In this document: positions 56,901-63,794 of the stretch, one piece after another
Layout: the number at the start of each line of letters is the position of its first letter
Numbering within the stretch: position 1 is the stretch's first letter
Source: a virus
Direction: 5' to 3' (one strand)
IMG/VR virus record: IMGVR_UViG_3300030090_003481
Coordinates: 4,312-68,311 of that record
DNA length: 64,000 nucleotides
Made by a program: the position numbers and the translations under genes
Notes under the pieces: model-generated
Told to the model about the DNA's origin: nothing
The model's database searches: none
The model's input: the letters and a program-made list of their open reading frames with translations, nothing else

Positions 56901-58926
56901 ACGTAATAAAGAAGAGTACATAGATAAAGTAAATGATTTATTAAGTATTAGAAAAGATTTAGAATGGGCAAGTCCAATGTATCAATTAGGTTTAAAAAGA
57001 ATTTTCCAAGTAGGAGCAGCAGGTACAGGCCAATTTTCATTACATACTTCAGATCATGGTATATCATCCTATAATACACTAGATGAAATATTTGGTGTAG
57101 AATCTATGTCGATAGGACATGAAGATAATGCATTAGGTATAACAGATCTAAGACAGATGTTTGATGTAGAAGGTAATCTTATAGCAGATACATTATCTTC
57201 ACAAGTAAATATAAATGTAGATATAGAAGGAGATCCAGAAACAGCGCAAGGATTAAATTTAAGTGCGGCTACTAATAATCACAGGGCTTTATTAATTAGA
57301 GCTGGGGCTCCAAAAGAATGGATTGCTTATTTTATGGCGCAACCTATTATAAAAGATTTGATTACTACTATGGATAATAACGAAGGTAATCTATCAGAAA
57401 AACAATATGACAAAGAAGGATTAATACCTGCACAAGAACTTGTATTAACAAAATATGCTAAAATAGGAGGATATAAATATAATAAAGAAGATAATGAATT
57501 AATTTCAACAGAAGGTAAAACTTTAAATAAATTAATAGACTCTAGAGAAGTAACAAGAGTAATACCTGCATCAAAATTATATGAAATGATAGGCCAGGGA
57601 GTATCTTTTCCTAAAGAGCAATTACAAATATTACAATATTTTAAAGATATTTCAGGTAGAGCAAAGTCACTAAATAGCCAAATGGCAGCAATGTCTGCAG
57701 ATGTATCAGGAACAGGTGGTAGTATAGCAGCATCATTAATTACTTTAGATAGAATGAATAATGCCATGAATGATGAAGTTTTATATGGTATAGAAGGTAA
57801 AATGAAAGGAACTGCTATTGAAGCATATACTGAAAATGCTCCTAAACTATTTATAAATAGTACTGAAAAAATGTTTTTAGAATCAAGTAATGCATTTGTT
57901 GGCGCGCTTAATGTATTTGCAGTACAATCAGGTAGAGATTTAAGTGATTTTAGTGTAGAAACAATTAATCTAATAGTAGATCATTTATATGCTTCTATGT
58001 ATATGGCTATAGATAATACTAGTAAAGCAGAATTAAAAAATATGTTTTATGGTGAAAATTCTACTGCAAATAAATTATGGAATTATAAACACGGTAAAAA
58101 TAAATTACAAAATGTAGCAATAATAGATTTTCTTACACCTTTAAAATCTAGAGAAGGAGGTATAGGGTACATAAAAGGTAACACATCTGCTATTAAAGAT
58201 TCTGCAACTAGTGATAGACTAGTAAACAGCTGGTCAAGCAGAACTGAAGAATTTTTTACAAAAGAATTACCTAAATATGCATTATATGCTTCAGCATGGA
58301 GAACTAATTTATTTTCTTTCCATGAATTAACGCCACAAGACTCAAGTCTATCTATTAAAATTAATGAAAGTTTTAAGAATTTAAAAAATCCAGAATTAAA
58401 AACAGAGAGAAATCTATTAAGTTTAAATGATTCTGAATATTTCATGGATGTAATTAATCAAGTATACAGACACTTACATCATAATAAAATTTTAGTGCCA
58501 AATGCGCGTAAAAATGATATTGTAAAGAAAAGTGTGAAAAGACATGAAAAGAAAAAAACAGGAGTTGCTATAGAATTTAAAACTGAGTCAAGTAAATTTA
58601 AATTAGATGATACAAACTATAAACCTTTTATTACTTTTGAAAATAACTTATATAAATTTACTGAAGTAAATAGTAAAGGAGAAGGCGTGTATAAAATAAC
58701 TCATAAATTAGGATTAAGAGATGCAAATAATCGTTATATTTACGAGTATTCTAAATCAGACGGAGATAGATCGTTTGTACCAGATAATAATTTAAATAAT
58801 ATTCTGAAACAATCAGAAGAAGAAGGATTTAGTTTTATAGAAGAAGATGATATAGAAACTTTTGAAGGTGGAATATATGACTCTACTGAAAATGATGAAT
58901 TAGATACTAATATAGAATGTCCATAA
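47917..58926 (+). CDS. Giant virion RNA polymerase polyprotein with zincin domain (crAss-like)
   Basis: A 3669-aa protein, 17% of the window. The region YRIPTQ...IDQNEVVGFLP...KTGHDFDFDK ends in D2896-F-D2898-F-D2900, the DxDxD catalytic triad of the YonO/crAss-like single-chain RNA polymerases, which bind Mg2+ through three Asp. Residues 1532-1536 (HELYH) with E1602 (SEHRAN) as possible third ligand form a zinc-protease motif. The N-terminal 500 residues include coiled coils and a Gly/Ala hydrophobic stretch (about 240-270); about 780-830 is a Lys/Gly-rich beta segment. The polymerase would be packaged, ejected and transcribe early phage genes. The polymerase motif is near residue 2900, so about 1500 residues precede the zincin. 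Whether the chain is cleaved is unknown. Confidence 0.82.
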   Translation: MSNGDENTNKPIDLYNVQFEDPTITEQDDLQDLLQSLQPPGFTAPIINDYKPKIQLTESLLRQRRTNAIDTAPRITEAFPGFSVEPEYVENNLQSDSKNWWNTLYAQIDQIQLSKYKGRKLMHQTRIDELKQELDTNPELSPEDIEVYTREIKKLESEIQDIEIDIAEEEDELSRNPISDYYKEATAAQQQEEASNWWSYLGSGEAAQDIGGSMSEAMSMAKAIVGPQLIKNVGMRLAAAWAGTNVANVNPWVAAGTTIAGIGYGLYETWNMRDAESNAEAWDAYETRVKEDIALWESRNRSKAPKELIEVIKKRAAKGVREVYQQNMLLGFGDVAQVGAGIFMPWGKLTRNLLGTSRASKVLGYGVGMSFQGGIEGMEEGYQFLTKQDYLEGTYDKGSSGGTYGFGSTFDVGFLDRVSRGFSLGLETGQAMMGMLSGDYVGGRTNNPEFRNSVRAGAILGAGMGATIELGQNIFTKGYKEGLNTVYNKANKKHINDVIDSYGREEQVLYRAGSYYDMFSKGKTVEDITKIINKLPEDNFIQLTKDEALADLNVMRGIYDKLQQPGYKNLSADEKKVVMATMMKSKDKAKIARNIAAETENTIQSIYEADSGIERRDGFKEMNRVKNSLKAVDKAITDINSILKDKNKAVNPKKVNERVLRDTLEQLENKRKELLGKVDEAIETYGGYSEASFSQDDKLVDLESKKIIAELEAERHNNYYLEMEKLDGENIKYFEPYAEELKSFVENKKEGQKKAAKAEEVKQKIKDPDGDINENDLVYYKGNEGTVLKRNSDGTLDVKIKSTGITEKIPEDQLDKLETFEGVKDKLSETRKKIEAGGLYADQDLNEEGAIIPDDILDETLSLAEVLEGEHKGRNEGSNRQGTVVGSHKNAQIKGTNPDNLENTGDEITAEQAQRDAKEDDIRLKKEPRPRFVFLRRVSGTSSYASMEPQTSYFLSQTPEKEIIENHDVIYRINSAGFSQRLIDNLGEGVVNLFKNPKPITPGIAKELNTNVEDLTKKLISLPIEMVLVNKKTGQIVKSRTEERAKEREVRGVLYDNAMIAETKNNLIKLKTQIYNILALNQTPIGSIEDIYGYQRIKYGEEQNDPRQVFGDTLGRVAIGDKNEQALRENKTSSEYIHPHFKWQDKFNGWVFLEINRPNSVTPVKANNRNINTQEAKVILNIYKSFLSKKASPKTPYANSGLTYGQMLNLLVYEGPGASTSKIDNKLYVDLTNKRIHYGSNKTGKGKLTPQEEEAFINHIKQHKKRRIDLQYTNRSIFSGELEALEKINFLGTEIEKGKNDDYNTILMDQGVITVNTDIQTNPFMDPNIFLSNEVNAKEKPQVIKKETETTLSKQDQALVNWLSTSEGSLDNQTAAESATKLGIKFTQARDQARNAGKTREEIEQFMKENLGQEMWAAAAIGLRAAELAPRLEQLYKKFGKDIIKLKDTTKKLDFGNEDMGMFSEVTPETLGSPIIDEAEARAYWEKRTDFPLEFIDDFISIGNELGSYAQGMFQATGVKLSRQAATGVEYHELYHAIEETMLTNEEIQELNNETMKIVGLPSVADLYKYKTRWGNKISTKAVNELGFKTKDDYYRHLYLSEHRANNYQNYAASDGKTRFGKKETNFFKRLWNWIKGLFGKPKTTVDSLFKNIHEGYYKGKNPRPERMKALSEAGIISYSEIAERVFNEDQIGDISLSLLRHAVDNSGGIRTLLEKDEIIVDIENTFNNIKEQIAKDPSKQWLNKIVDHEEFFKNELRSHLLFINGKDTTVETEVENAIDENNTEILEATRPAYEISNRDKARPAIKLLVLLTPELNSLKLKEGSYDVKISPYTNLVKPADGNNLFSILENELSDIVSDYIGDEFVTSEKQMLDKLKKLESTDPSFRYIYDAINKIPGLKTKFHAAFNLRSMNFLNANHRGKPGAVKFNLYDPGEFSRRSKVVNQWLENFQDLNLFETKEGEIVGNKENITPILTEWKTLKNNRPNNPGLKARFIANNSILTDSLGKEISDILAKVGINTSTKELRDAYQSLNGKDNLQKFMRLVSGINKLFLGSGYSLQKMGEGKSIDFNDNNFFKDEKIIRTLANSTAKYLNHYGESVIRTANNKSHWLFAPYNYMTNIARIVKNGSLNNNKHVNDLLASPFNRTSRYLNSLKQSEDTRVELEVKTMGALRGGETIGQSFKNLKKIDEVAMRMALELNGYSLPMTYASKSVFQFFKGLPKIDLGAGFHWENDAIRFSDGIKGMFADKVLAEYNRMSQVAGHIAGGLAVKDMIVDYHYSIDKQGKKDFSKAKGLQFLNFPTLNIDQKLAPLFFKNDGTLVETLDKDTATKLYPYIEKVLEERVKEQYLESVKIGLIKRDNDILINKGIDLNIIKKYEKKYSETRTQAIKRAIAEYTINSMMNNLEMQHMFLGDPAFYKGTSIEKRPPSLLATGDLIGEIKDEYGNIKTHYTAAVINDIIKNSDIHPQLGRITSSDGNAYITAQHYKDIVTGLEGWSKDKEEAHQRLIRGTAKEKDIELIIAQPIKGMHYQLRNTKGMSIPTYLKYSQVPLYPHFTEGTKLDELRVAMEDNTNPIDVIVHMSAVKAGAQNPINILDEQGNIKDPNLLSQELTPMRLEFRHWKLQQKSPVKKGDQLIGSQPKKQIVGALEVLNPDKPRHREIAKELNDIYAAQSNKQTEELKKKYGIDLINEGVNDNNYMYSNLNKLSDDIKDNMSRTTNISRHLRKHLDVVDNDFVNELSASPIRRKVQQIVASMYTKAAVKVKGPGGGKILINASLYEPVTKFSELSPIEQDMLRKSAFVNPEELKPTYIKNGKVIPGHVWLPHWMGKIIPSGKLSMNEVKQYLTDPRLRKLISYRIPTQFLSSIDQNEVVGFLPQSMGNSVIAYNEMVPKTGHDFDFDKLYTILPYFTYNKKTKEIEYIEFDKSKPAGEQSKKALHNRMIELYTEILSDVDVHKRSMKPIETLDDRYFAARIRAKENISRLSQGDKASLTKLRRNKEEYIDKVNDLLSIRKDLEWASPMYQLGLKRIFQVGAAGTGQFSLHTSDHGISSYNTLDEIFGVESMSIGHEDNALGITDLRQMFDVEGNLIADTLSSQVNINVDIEGDPETAQGLNLSAATNNHRALLIRAGAPKEWIAYFMAQPIIKDLITTMDNNEGNLSEKQYDKEGLIPAQELVLTKYAKIGGYKYNKEDNELISTEGKTLNKLIDSREVTRVIPASKLYEMIGQGVSFPKEQLQILQYFKDISGRAKSLNSQMAAMSADVSGTGGSIAASLITLDRMNNAMNDEVLYGIEGKMKGTAIEAYTENAPKLFINSTEKMFLESSNAFVGALNVFAVQSGRDLSDFSVETINLIVDHLYASMYMAIDNTSKAELKNMFYGENSTANKLWNYKHGKNKLQNVAIIDFLTPLKSREGGIGYIKGNTSAIKDSATSDRLVNSWSSRTEEFFTKELPKYALYASAWRTNLFSFHELTPQDSSLSIKINESFKNLKNPELKTERNLLSLNDSEYFMDVINQVYRHLHHNKILVPNARKNDIVKKSVKRHEKKKTGVAIEFKTESSKFKLDDTNYKPFITFENNLYKFTEVNSKGEGVYKITHKLGLRDANNRYIYEYSKSDGDRSFVPDNNLNNILKQSEEEGFSFIEEDDIETFEGGIYDSTENDELDTNIECP

Positions 58927-58948
58927 CATTCGCAAAACATATAAAAAA

Positions 58949-59053
58949 ATGATGAAAAAAAGAAAAAGTTATAAAAGAGGAACTGCAGTAAAAGCATATG
59001 GAAAAGGTGGACCAGTTAAAAAAAGAAAAGGATATGGCAGAAAGAAAAAGTAA
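58949..59053 (+). CDS. 34-aa Lys/Arg-rich small protein
   Basis: ATG-ATG start after an A-rich leader. The product is about half Lys/Arg with Gly, Tyr and no acidic residue, like a small nucleic-acid-binding or condensing peptide. It overlaps the next frame by 20 bases. Coding status is inferred from the compact layout. Confidence 0.4.
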   Translation: MMKKRKSYKRGTAVKAYGKGGPVKKRKGYGRKKK

Positions 59054-59156
59054 TAAGAAAAAAGGAGCCGATGGTAAAGCATGTTGGAAAGGTTATAGAT
59101 ATGCTGGAACTAAGAACGGTAAAGATAAGTGCGTAAAAGTTAAGAAAAGAAAATAA
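59034..59156 (+). CDS. 40-aa basic protein with CWKGYR...GTKNGKDKCVK motif
   Basis: A short basic protein (MAERKSNKKKGADGK start) followed by A-C-W-K-G-Y-R-Y-A-G-T-K-N-G-K-D-K-C-V-K. I recall a similar short CWKGYxxxGTKxK...CV motif at the ends of structural proteins and as tiny standalone genes in marine phages and viruses. The two Cys could bind zinc or form a disulfide. Its stop shares a base with the next gene's start (TAATG), which suggests it is translated together with the 1246-aa internal protein. Confidence 0.5.
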   Translation: MAERKSNKKKGADGKACWKGYRYAGTKNGKDKCVKVKKRK

Positions 59157-62100
59157 TGGCTAGAAAACCTTGTAAAATTAAAGTAACGTTACCTACTGGT
59201 AAACAAGTATATCCTACTTTAGGTAAAGAATTATCTGAAAAATTTGGGACTAATAAAGGTGATGAGATATTACAATCTGTATTGAGTAAAGAATTTTTTC
59301 AATACTTTGGTAATTTTATTGCTAATCCAAAAAGTGAATTTTTTGAAGGTAAGCTTGATAAGCAAGGTATGCCTTTATTAGAACATGTTTTAGATTTTAA
59401 ACAAAAAGTACTAGATCAGAAAAAAGAAAATCTAAAAGAAAAATATTTAGGTAAAAAAACTAAAGAAGTAACTGATTTAAAACTTAAGTATATACAACAA
59501 TCTATTGATACTTTAAATGTACAAATAAAAGAATTTAACAGGACTAAAGGTGCTGAATTATATATAGATAATTTAAAAGAGATTGAAAAACTTCTAGAAA
59601 GTTATACTGAGGCAGAAAACAAAAAAGCTTTTATTACATTTTTAGACAATGCCGCTGATCAAGCAGCTAAAATTTTACAACAGTTAGATAATATTGGTAA
59701 AATAAGTCAAGTCGAGTGGCAAAATAAAAAAGTTAGGGACCAAAAAGCTAAGCTAGTACAAGATATGTACAAGTATATAAAAGGTTATGGTGATTTAGCT
59801 GATGGTATACTAAATGATTATAACTCAAAAGCAGAGGAGGCAGAAGGATTAGATGTAATAACAGAAGACGAGCTTGAAGTTTTAGAAGAATTACAAGTAG
59901 CAGGAAATAGAATTGAAAATAAATATAAAATAGCAGCGGCTAATATACTAGCACATGAATATGCACCACATTTTACTACAGTTAAACAAAAAGTATATGT
60001 AGAAAAATATAGAAAAGATTTTCAAGAGAAAAATCCTATAGAAGGATGGTTATCTACTCGTAAATTAGATGGGGAAAAAGTCTCACAAGAAAAATATGAA
60101 GCTGCTAGAGATGAGTATGTATGGGAACAACTAGAAAAAGATAAAAGTGAAATATATACTGAATCAGTTAATTGGTTAAAAGATATTTTTCATACATCTA
60201 CTGGAGATATTAGCAGGTGGGACCAGTTTATGGTTGCATTAGGAAGACAAAAAGATAGTGTTGCGCAATTACTTTCTGAAAAGTTTGATGTAACAGATGA
60301 TAAGATTCGTCAAGAATTATTAATAAAAGTTACAGAATTATATGGTTTAACTAAAGCATATGAAGAGCATAGAAAAAAAGAAATAGGAGCACTAGCTACA
60401 GAAAGTTCTGAATTATATGCACCGTTTTTAGAATTAGATGATGATGGATTACGTACAGGTCATTTTGTAGAAAAATATAAAAGTGAAGTATATAGAGAAA
60501 AAAAGAAAATACTAGAAGAGTCTTTTGCTGAGAATATTAGTGAAAAAGAAGGTAAAGAAATGCGTAGACAGTGGTTCAAAGAAAATTGGTCAACTGATAA
60601 AAAATACTCAAGGCTAATAGCATCTAAAAAAGTAGAAGAAGCTAGACAATATCAAAAAGAACAAGCAGCTAAAGGTATTGCAGTAAGTAGACCAAAAGCT
60701 AAATGGGAAAATCCTCAGTATAATGAATTACTAAAAAGTGATGAGGCTGTTTTAAATTTGTATAAATATTTAATGGATTTACAAAGAGGAGCAGATTTAA
60801 TAGTACCAGGGCACTATAAACTAGGATCTAAAATTTACCAAATACGTAAATTAGCTAAAGAAAGAATTCTAACAGATAGTAAAGATGCAAAAACTGCAGG
60901 TATATCTATGTGGGATTCTTTTAAAGAATATGTAAGAGAAGCATGGCTTGTTCAAGAAGATGATGAAATAAGAGGAGAAGAAAAAAGATTGGATCAAGAA
61001 GAAACAGATCCTACAATAGAAGGAATAGACCAGTTATTAGAAGAACAAGAAGGTCAAGAAGTATATGCAGATGTACAAGGAGATGTTAGAAGATATATAC
61101 CTATACACGGTAGATCAGATGTAGGAATAGAAAATATGTCTTTTAACGTAGTAGATTTAGTTTTAAAAAATTATGCTACAGCTTTACATTTTCATGAATA
61201 TAATAATATACTACCTGAAGTACAAATGATAGAATACTTTATGAAAAAAAGACAAGTACCTATAAAAGAAGGATACGATAATGTCTATAATAAAGCTAAA
61301 AAGTATTTTACGCAAATGTTTAAACAAGGACAAGGAGAAGGAAAAGAGGGAACAAGTAATGCTTACCAGTTAATTAGAGAGCACATAGATCAACGAGTTT
61401 TTCAAATAAATGCGCAAGGTTGGATGGGTAAGTCGACTAAAATAGGTAAAGATATGGTTGTTGTTGATCCAGGTGATGGTAAATTAGTAATCAAAAAAGC
61501 AAAAGAAATTTCTAATGCAAAGATTATAAACAATCTTGGTACATATGCAGGAGCATTATTACTACAGTTTAACTGGATAGCAACTGGAGCTAATTATAAT
61601 TATGGTCAAACTATGTCTATAATAGAATCTATAGGAGGTTATCACTGGAATGGTAAAAATTTAATGACAGCATATTATAAATTTATAAATGGTACACCTG
61701 GTATATTAAATGATATAGGTAAACGTAAACCACAATCTTTTGTAGGACTTATATTAGAAAAATATGATGCAATGAATAATTTTAGTATAAGAGGATATAA
61801 TTTTGCAGATACTCATCGATTTACACAATTAGCAAAAGGTGATTCTTTATGGGCTACGATTAGTTTACCTGAATATTTTAACCACGGTGTCCCTGCTATG
61901 GCATTTTTAGATAATATAAAAGTATTTGATAAAGATGGTAACTATCTTACTAAAGGAGGCACAACTAAAGATATTAAAAAAGCAATGAGTTTGTTAGATG
62001 CTCATGAAAGAGTAGAAGATGAAAACGGTGTGTTTTCTTTAAAACTAGATGATAGGGTAGCAAGTACAAGTATAGATGGTAAATCTGATCCTAATAAAAC

Positions 62101-62896
62101 TGCTTTTGTATCTAAACATATAGTTAGACCATTACAATTAATAAATGGTTATCTTCAGGGTCACTATGCAAAAAATAATAAAAATGCAGCTGAGTTTAAA
62201 TGGTGGGGTACTTTAATGTTTTCTATGAGAAGATTTATGATTCCTGGATTTGCTAAAAGATGGAGAAATATTTCTAAAATTTGGTCTGAAAAAGCTAATA
62301 TGCCTAATCTACAGAATTACCAAATGGGTCTTAATACCGAAATGGATGGAGACTATGTAACAACTATTAGATTTTTTAAAAATGTATTAAAAGATTTACA
62401 TAGATTTAGATTTAAATTAGCAGGTATGTCTCAAAGAGAATGGAATACTTTAAATTCATATGAAAAAGCACAAATAAGAAGAACTATTGGAGAAGTAGGC
62501 TCTATGGTTGTTACTGGAGTATTAGGAAGTGTGCTTGCAGCATCTGCAGATGAAGAAGATGATCCATTATACTATGCAATGGCTCTTTGGGCAAATAGAT
62601 TAAACTCAGAGTTAATGCAGTATACAGATCCAAGAGAATTCTTAAGAATATTAGGTTCTCCAGCTGTAAGTATAACATTAATAGAGAGAATACTAAGATT
62701 AGGTGATCAGTTTATTGATGATAATTTAGGATTTGGTCCTTATGAAGTTTATCAAACAGGTAAGAGAAAAGGAGAAACTAAAATGAAATATAGATTTAGA
62801 GATGTAGTACCGTGGTGGAAACAATTAGAAAAACATAAAGATTTAAAAGAAGCTATGGAATACTACACTAGAGGTAATGCTAAATTTGGAAGATAA
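59156..62896 (+). CDS. Large internal virion protein following the RNA polymerase gene
   Basis: A 1246-aa protein. The first 550 residues are Lys/Glu-rich and largely helical or coiled coil. Residues about 800-840 (GALLLQFNWIATGANYNYGQ) and about 1120-1140 (GSMVVTGVLGSVLAAS) are hydrophobic, so parts may insert into a membrane during ejection. It ends in a basic tail (TRGNAKFGR). No polymerase or enzyme motif is visible to me. Position as the last late gene, after the giant polymerase, suggests another ejected cargo or polymerase-associated protein, as in crAss-like phages that encode two or three such proteins. A terminator follows its stop. Confidence 0.55.
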   Translation: MARKPCKIKVTLPTGKQVYPTLGKELSEKFGTNKGDEILQSVLSKEFFQYFGNFIANPKSEFFEGKLDKQGMPLLEHVLDFKQKVLDQKKENLKEKYLGKKTKEVTDLKLKYIQQSIDTLNVQIKEFNRTKGAELYIDNLKEIEKLLESYTEAENKKAFITFLDNAADQAAKILQQLDNIGKISQVEWQNKKVRDQKAKLVQDMYKYIKGYGDLADGILNDYNSKAEEAEGLDVITEDELEVLEELQVAGNRIENKYKIAAANILAHEYAPHFTTVKQKVYVEKYRKDFQEKNPIEGWLSTRKLDGEKVSQEKYEAARDEYVWEQLEKDKSEIYTESVNWLKDIFHTSTGDISRWDQFMVALGRQKDSVAQLLSEKFDVTDDKIRQELLIKVTELYGLTKAYEEHRKKEIGALATESSELYAPFLELDDDGLRTGHFVEKYKSEVYREKKKILEESFAENISEKEGKEMRRQWFKENWSTDKKYSRLIASKKVEEARQYQKEQAAKGIAVSRPKAKWENPQYNELLKSDEAVLNLYKYLMDLQRGADLIVPGHYKLGSKIYQIRKLAKERILTDSKDAKTAGISMWDSFKEYVREAWLVQEDDEIRGEEKRLDQEETDPTIEGIDQLLEEQEGQEVYADVQGDVRRYIPIHGRSDVGIENMSFNVVDLVLKNYATALHFHEYNNILPEVQMIEYFMKKRQVPIKEGYDNVYNKAKKYFTQMFKQGQGEGKEGTSNAYQLIREHIDQRVFQINAQGWMGKSTKIGKDMVVVDPGDGKLVIKKAKEISNAKIINNLGTYAGALLLQFNWIATGANYNYGQTMSIIESIGGYHWNGKNLMTAYYKFINGTPGILNDIGKRKPQSFVGLILEKYDAMNNFSIRGYNFADTHRFTQLAKGDSLWATISLPEYFNHGVPAMAFLDNIKVFDKDGNYLTKGGTTKDIKKAMSLLDAHERVEDENGVFSLKLDDRVASTSIDGKSDPNKTAFVSKHIVRPLQLINGYLQGHYAKNNKNAAEFKWWGTLMFSMRRFMIPGFAKRWRNISKIWSEKANMPNLQNYQMGLNTEMDGDYVTTIRFFKNVLKDLHRFRFKLAGMSQREWNTLNSYEKAQIRRTIGEVGSMVVTGVLGSVLAASADEEDDPLYYAMALWANRLNSELMQYTDPREFLRILGSPAVSITLIERILRLGDQFIDDNLGFGPYEVYQTGKRKGETKMKYRFRDVVPWWKQLEKHKDLKEAMEYYTRGNAKFGR

Positions 62897-62907
62897 AGTC
62901 TAAAAAA

Positions 62908-62931
62908 AAGGAGAACAATTAAGTTCTCCTT
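62908..62931. terminator. Bidirectional terminator between convergent gene blocks
   Basis: A perfect 9-bp stem (AAGGAGAAC / GTTCTCCTT) with a 6-base loop, flanked by an A-run on the left (62902-62909) and CTTT on the right. It lies between the stop of the last late gene and the stop (62934) of the convergent minus-strand gene, so it can terminate both transcripts. Confidence 0.75.
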
Positions 62932-62933
62932 CT

Positions 62934-63794
62934 TTAAAATATATACCTAATTTTATTCCAAGGTATGATACTATCATGTAATTCTATAAACTTATTTATA
63001 TACTTACGTTTAAGACCAGCCCTATATCTAATATTTTTACCACCATATTGAGAAGTTTTTACTTCCTGGATTTTTGGAACCCATAATTGTTTTTCTGTCT
63101 CAGGGTGATTTTCCATATTAGTTAAATGTTTGTCTTCATTATGTGTAAGAAAAATTACTTCTGCAAGAACATCCTTTTTGTAAGGACCGTCTACGTAATC
63201 ATCTAACATATGAAACAAATCAGCATAATCTTCTAACCAGTTTTTGTAAAGTATAACAGGACTAAAATTAACATGTACATCATAACCTGCTTCTATAAAT
63301 GCATTGATAGCTTTTATTCTATCAATAATTTTAGATGTGTGCGGCTCATGTAAATTAGCAATTTTTTGCGGCATCAAACTAAATCTAATACGAATTTTCT
63401 GTTTAGGATCAAACGTAGTTAATATAGGATTAACGCGTTTAGTAGCAAAACTACCCATGGCAATGGGGTGATCTCTGAAGAACTCAAAGATCTTTTCCCA
63501 TTCATGGTGCTTTGCATGTAATGCAAAATCCTCATTACAACTTATATCATATGTTGTATAAGTTGCATGAGTTTGATTAGGTTTATCTACAGCAGTGAAA
63601 AATGCATGATTATTAATCGCAGTTAATATATCACCAGTGTTGCTAGCTATAGTTAAACCTTCTGGCTTGCTACGTTTCATATAACAATATGAACAATTAT
63701 ACAAGCAACCGTGGCCGAAGCTAGGAGAAATAAAATCGGTAGACCTAAATGAAGGTCTAATAATCATTGATTTTCTAACTATTTCTTTTAGCAT
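62934..63794 (-). CDS. Spore-photoproduct-lyase-like radical SAM protein
   Basis: A 286-aa minus-strand protein with the radical SAM signature C30-L-Y-N-C34-S-Y-C37, which holds a [4Fe-4S] cluster and cleaves S-adenosylmethionine. The sequence after it (DISCNEDF with C86, and SFATKRVN) is like spore photoproduct lyase family members, which repair UV-made thymine lesions in DNA. Many short phage and bacterial SPL-like proteins exist whose substrates are not known. A repair role in surface seawater is plausible but inferred. Its start overlaps the upstream (right-hand) frame by 7 bases. Confidence 0.78.
   Translation of the reverse strand: MLKEIVRKSMIIRPSFRSTDFISPSFGHGCLYNCSYCYMKRSKPEGLTIASNTGDILTAINNHAFFTAVDKPNQTHATYTTYDISCNEDFALHAKHHEWEKIFEFFRDHPIAMGSFATKRVNPILTTFDPKQKIRIRFSLMPQKIANLHEPHTSKIIDRIKAINAFIEAGYDVHVNFSPVILYKNWLEDYADLFHMLDDYVDGPYKKDVLAEVIFLTHNEDKHLTNMENHPETEKQLWVPKIQEVKTSQYGGKNIRYRAGLKRKYINKFIELHDSIIPWNKIRYIF

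Noticed and set aside
57327-57767. 146-aa minus-strand open frame within the giant polymerase gene
   Set aside because: It mirrors the coding frame of the opposite strand in AT-rich DNA; no leader, no neighbours on that strand and no recognisable sequence.
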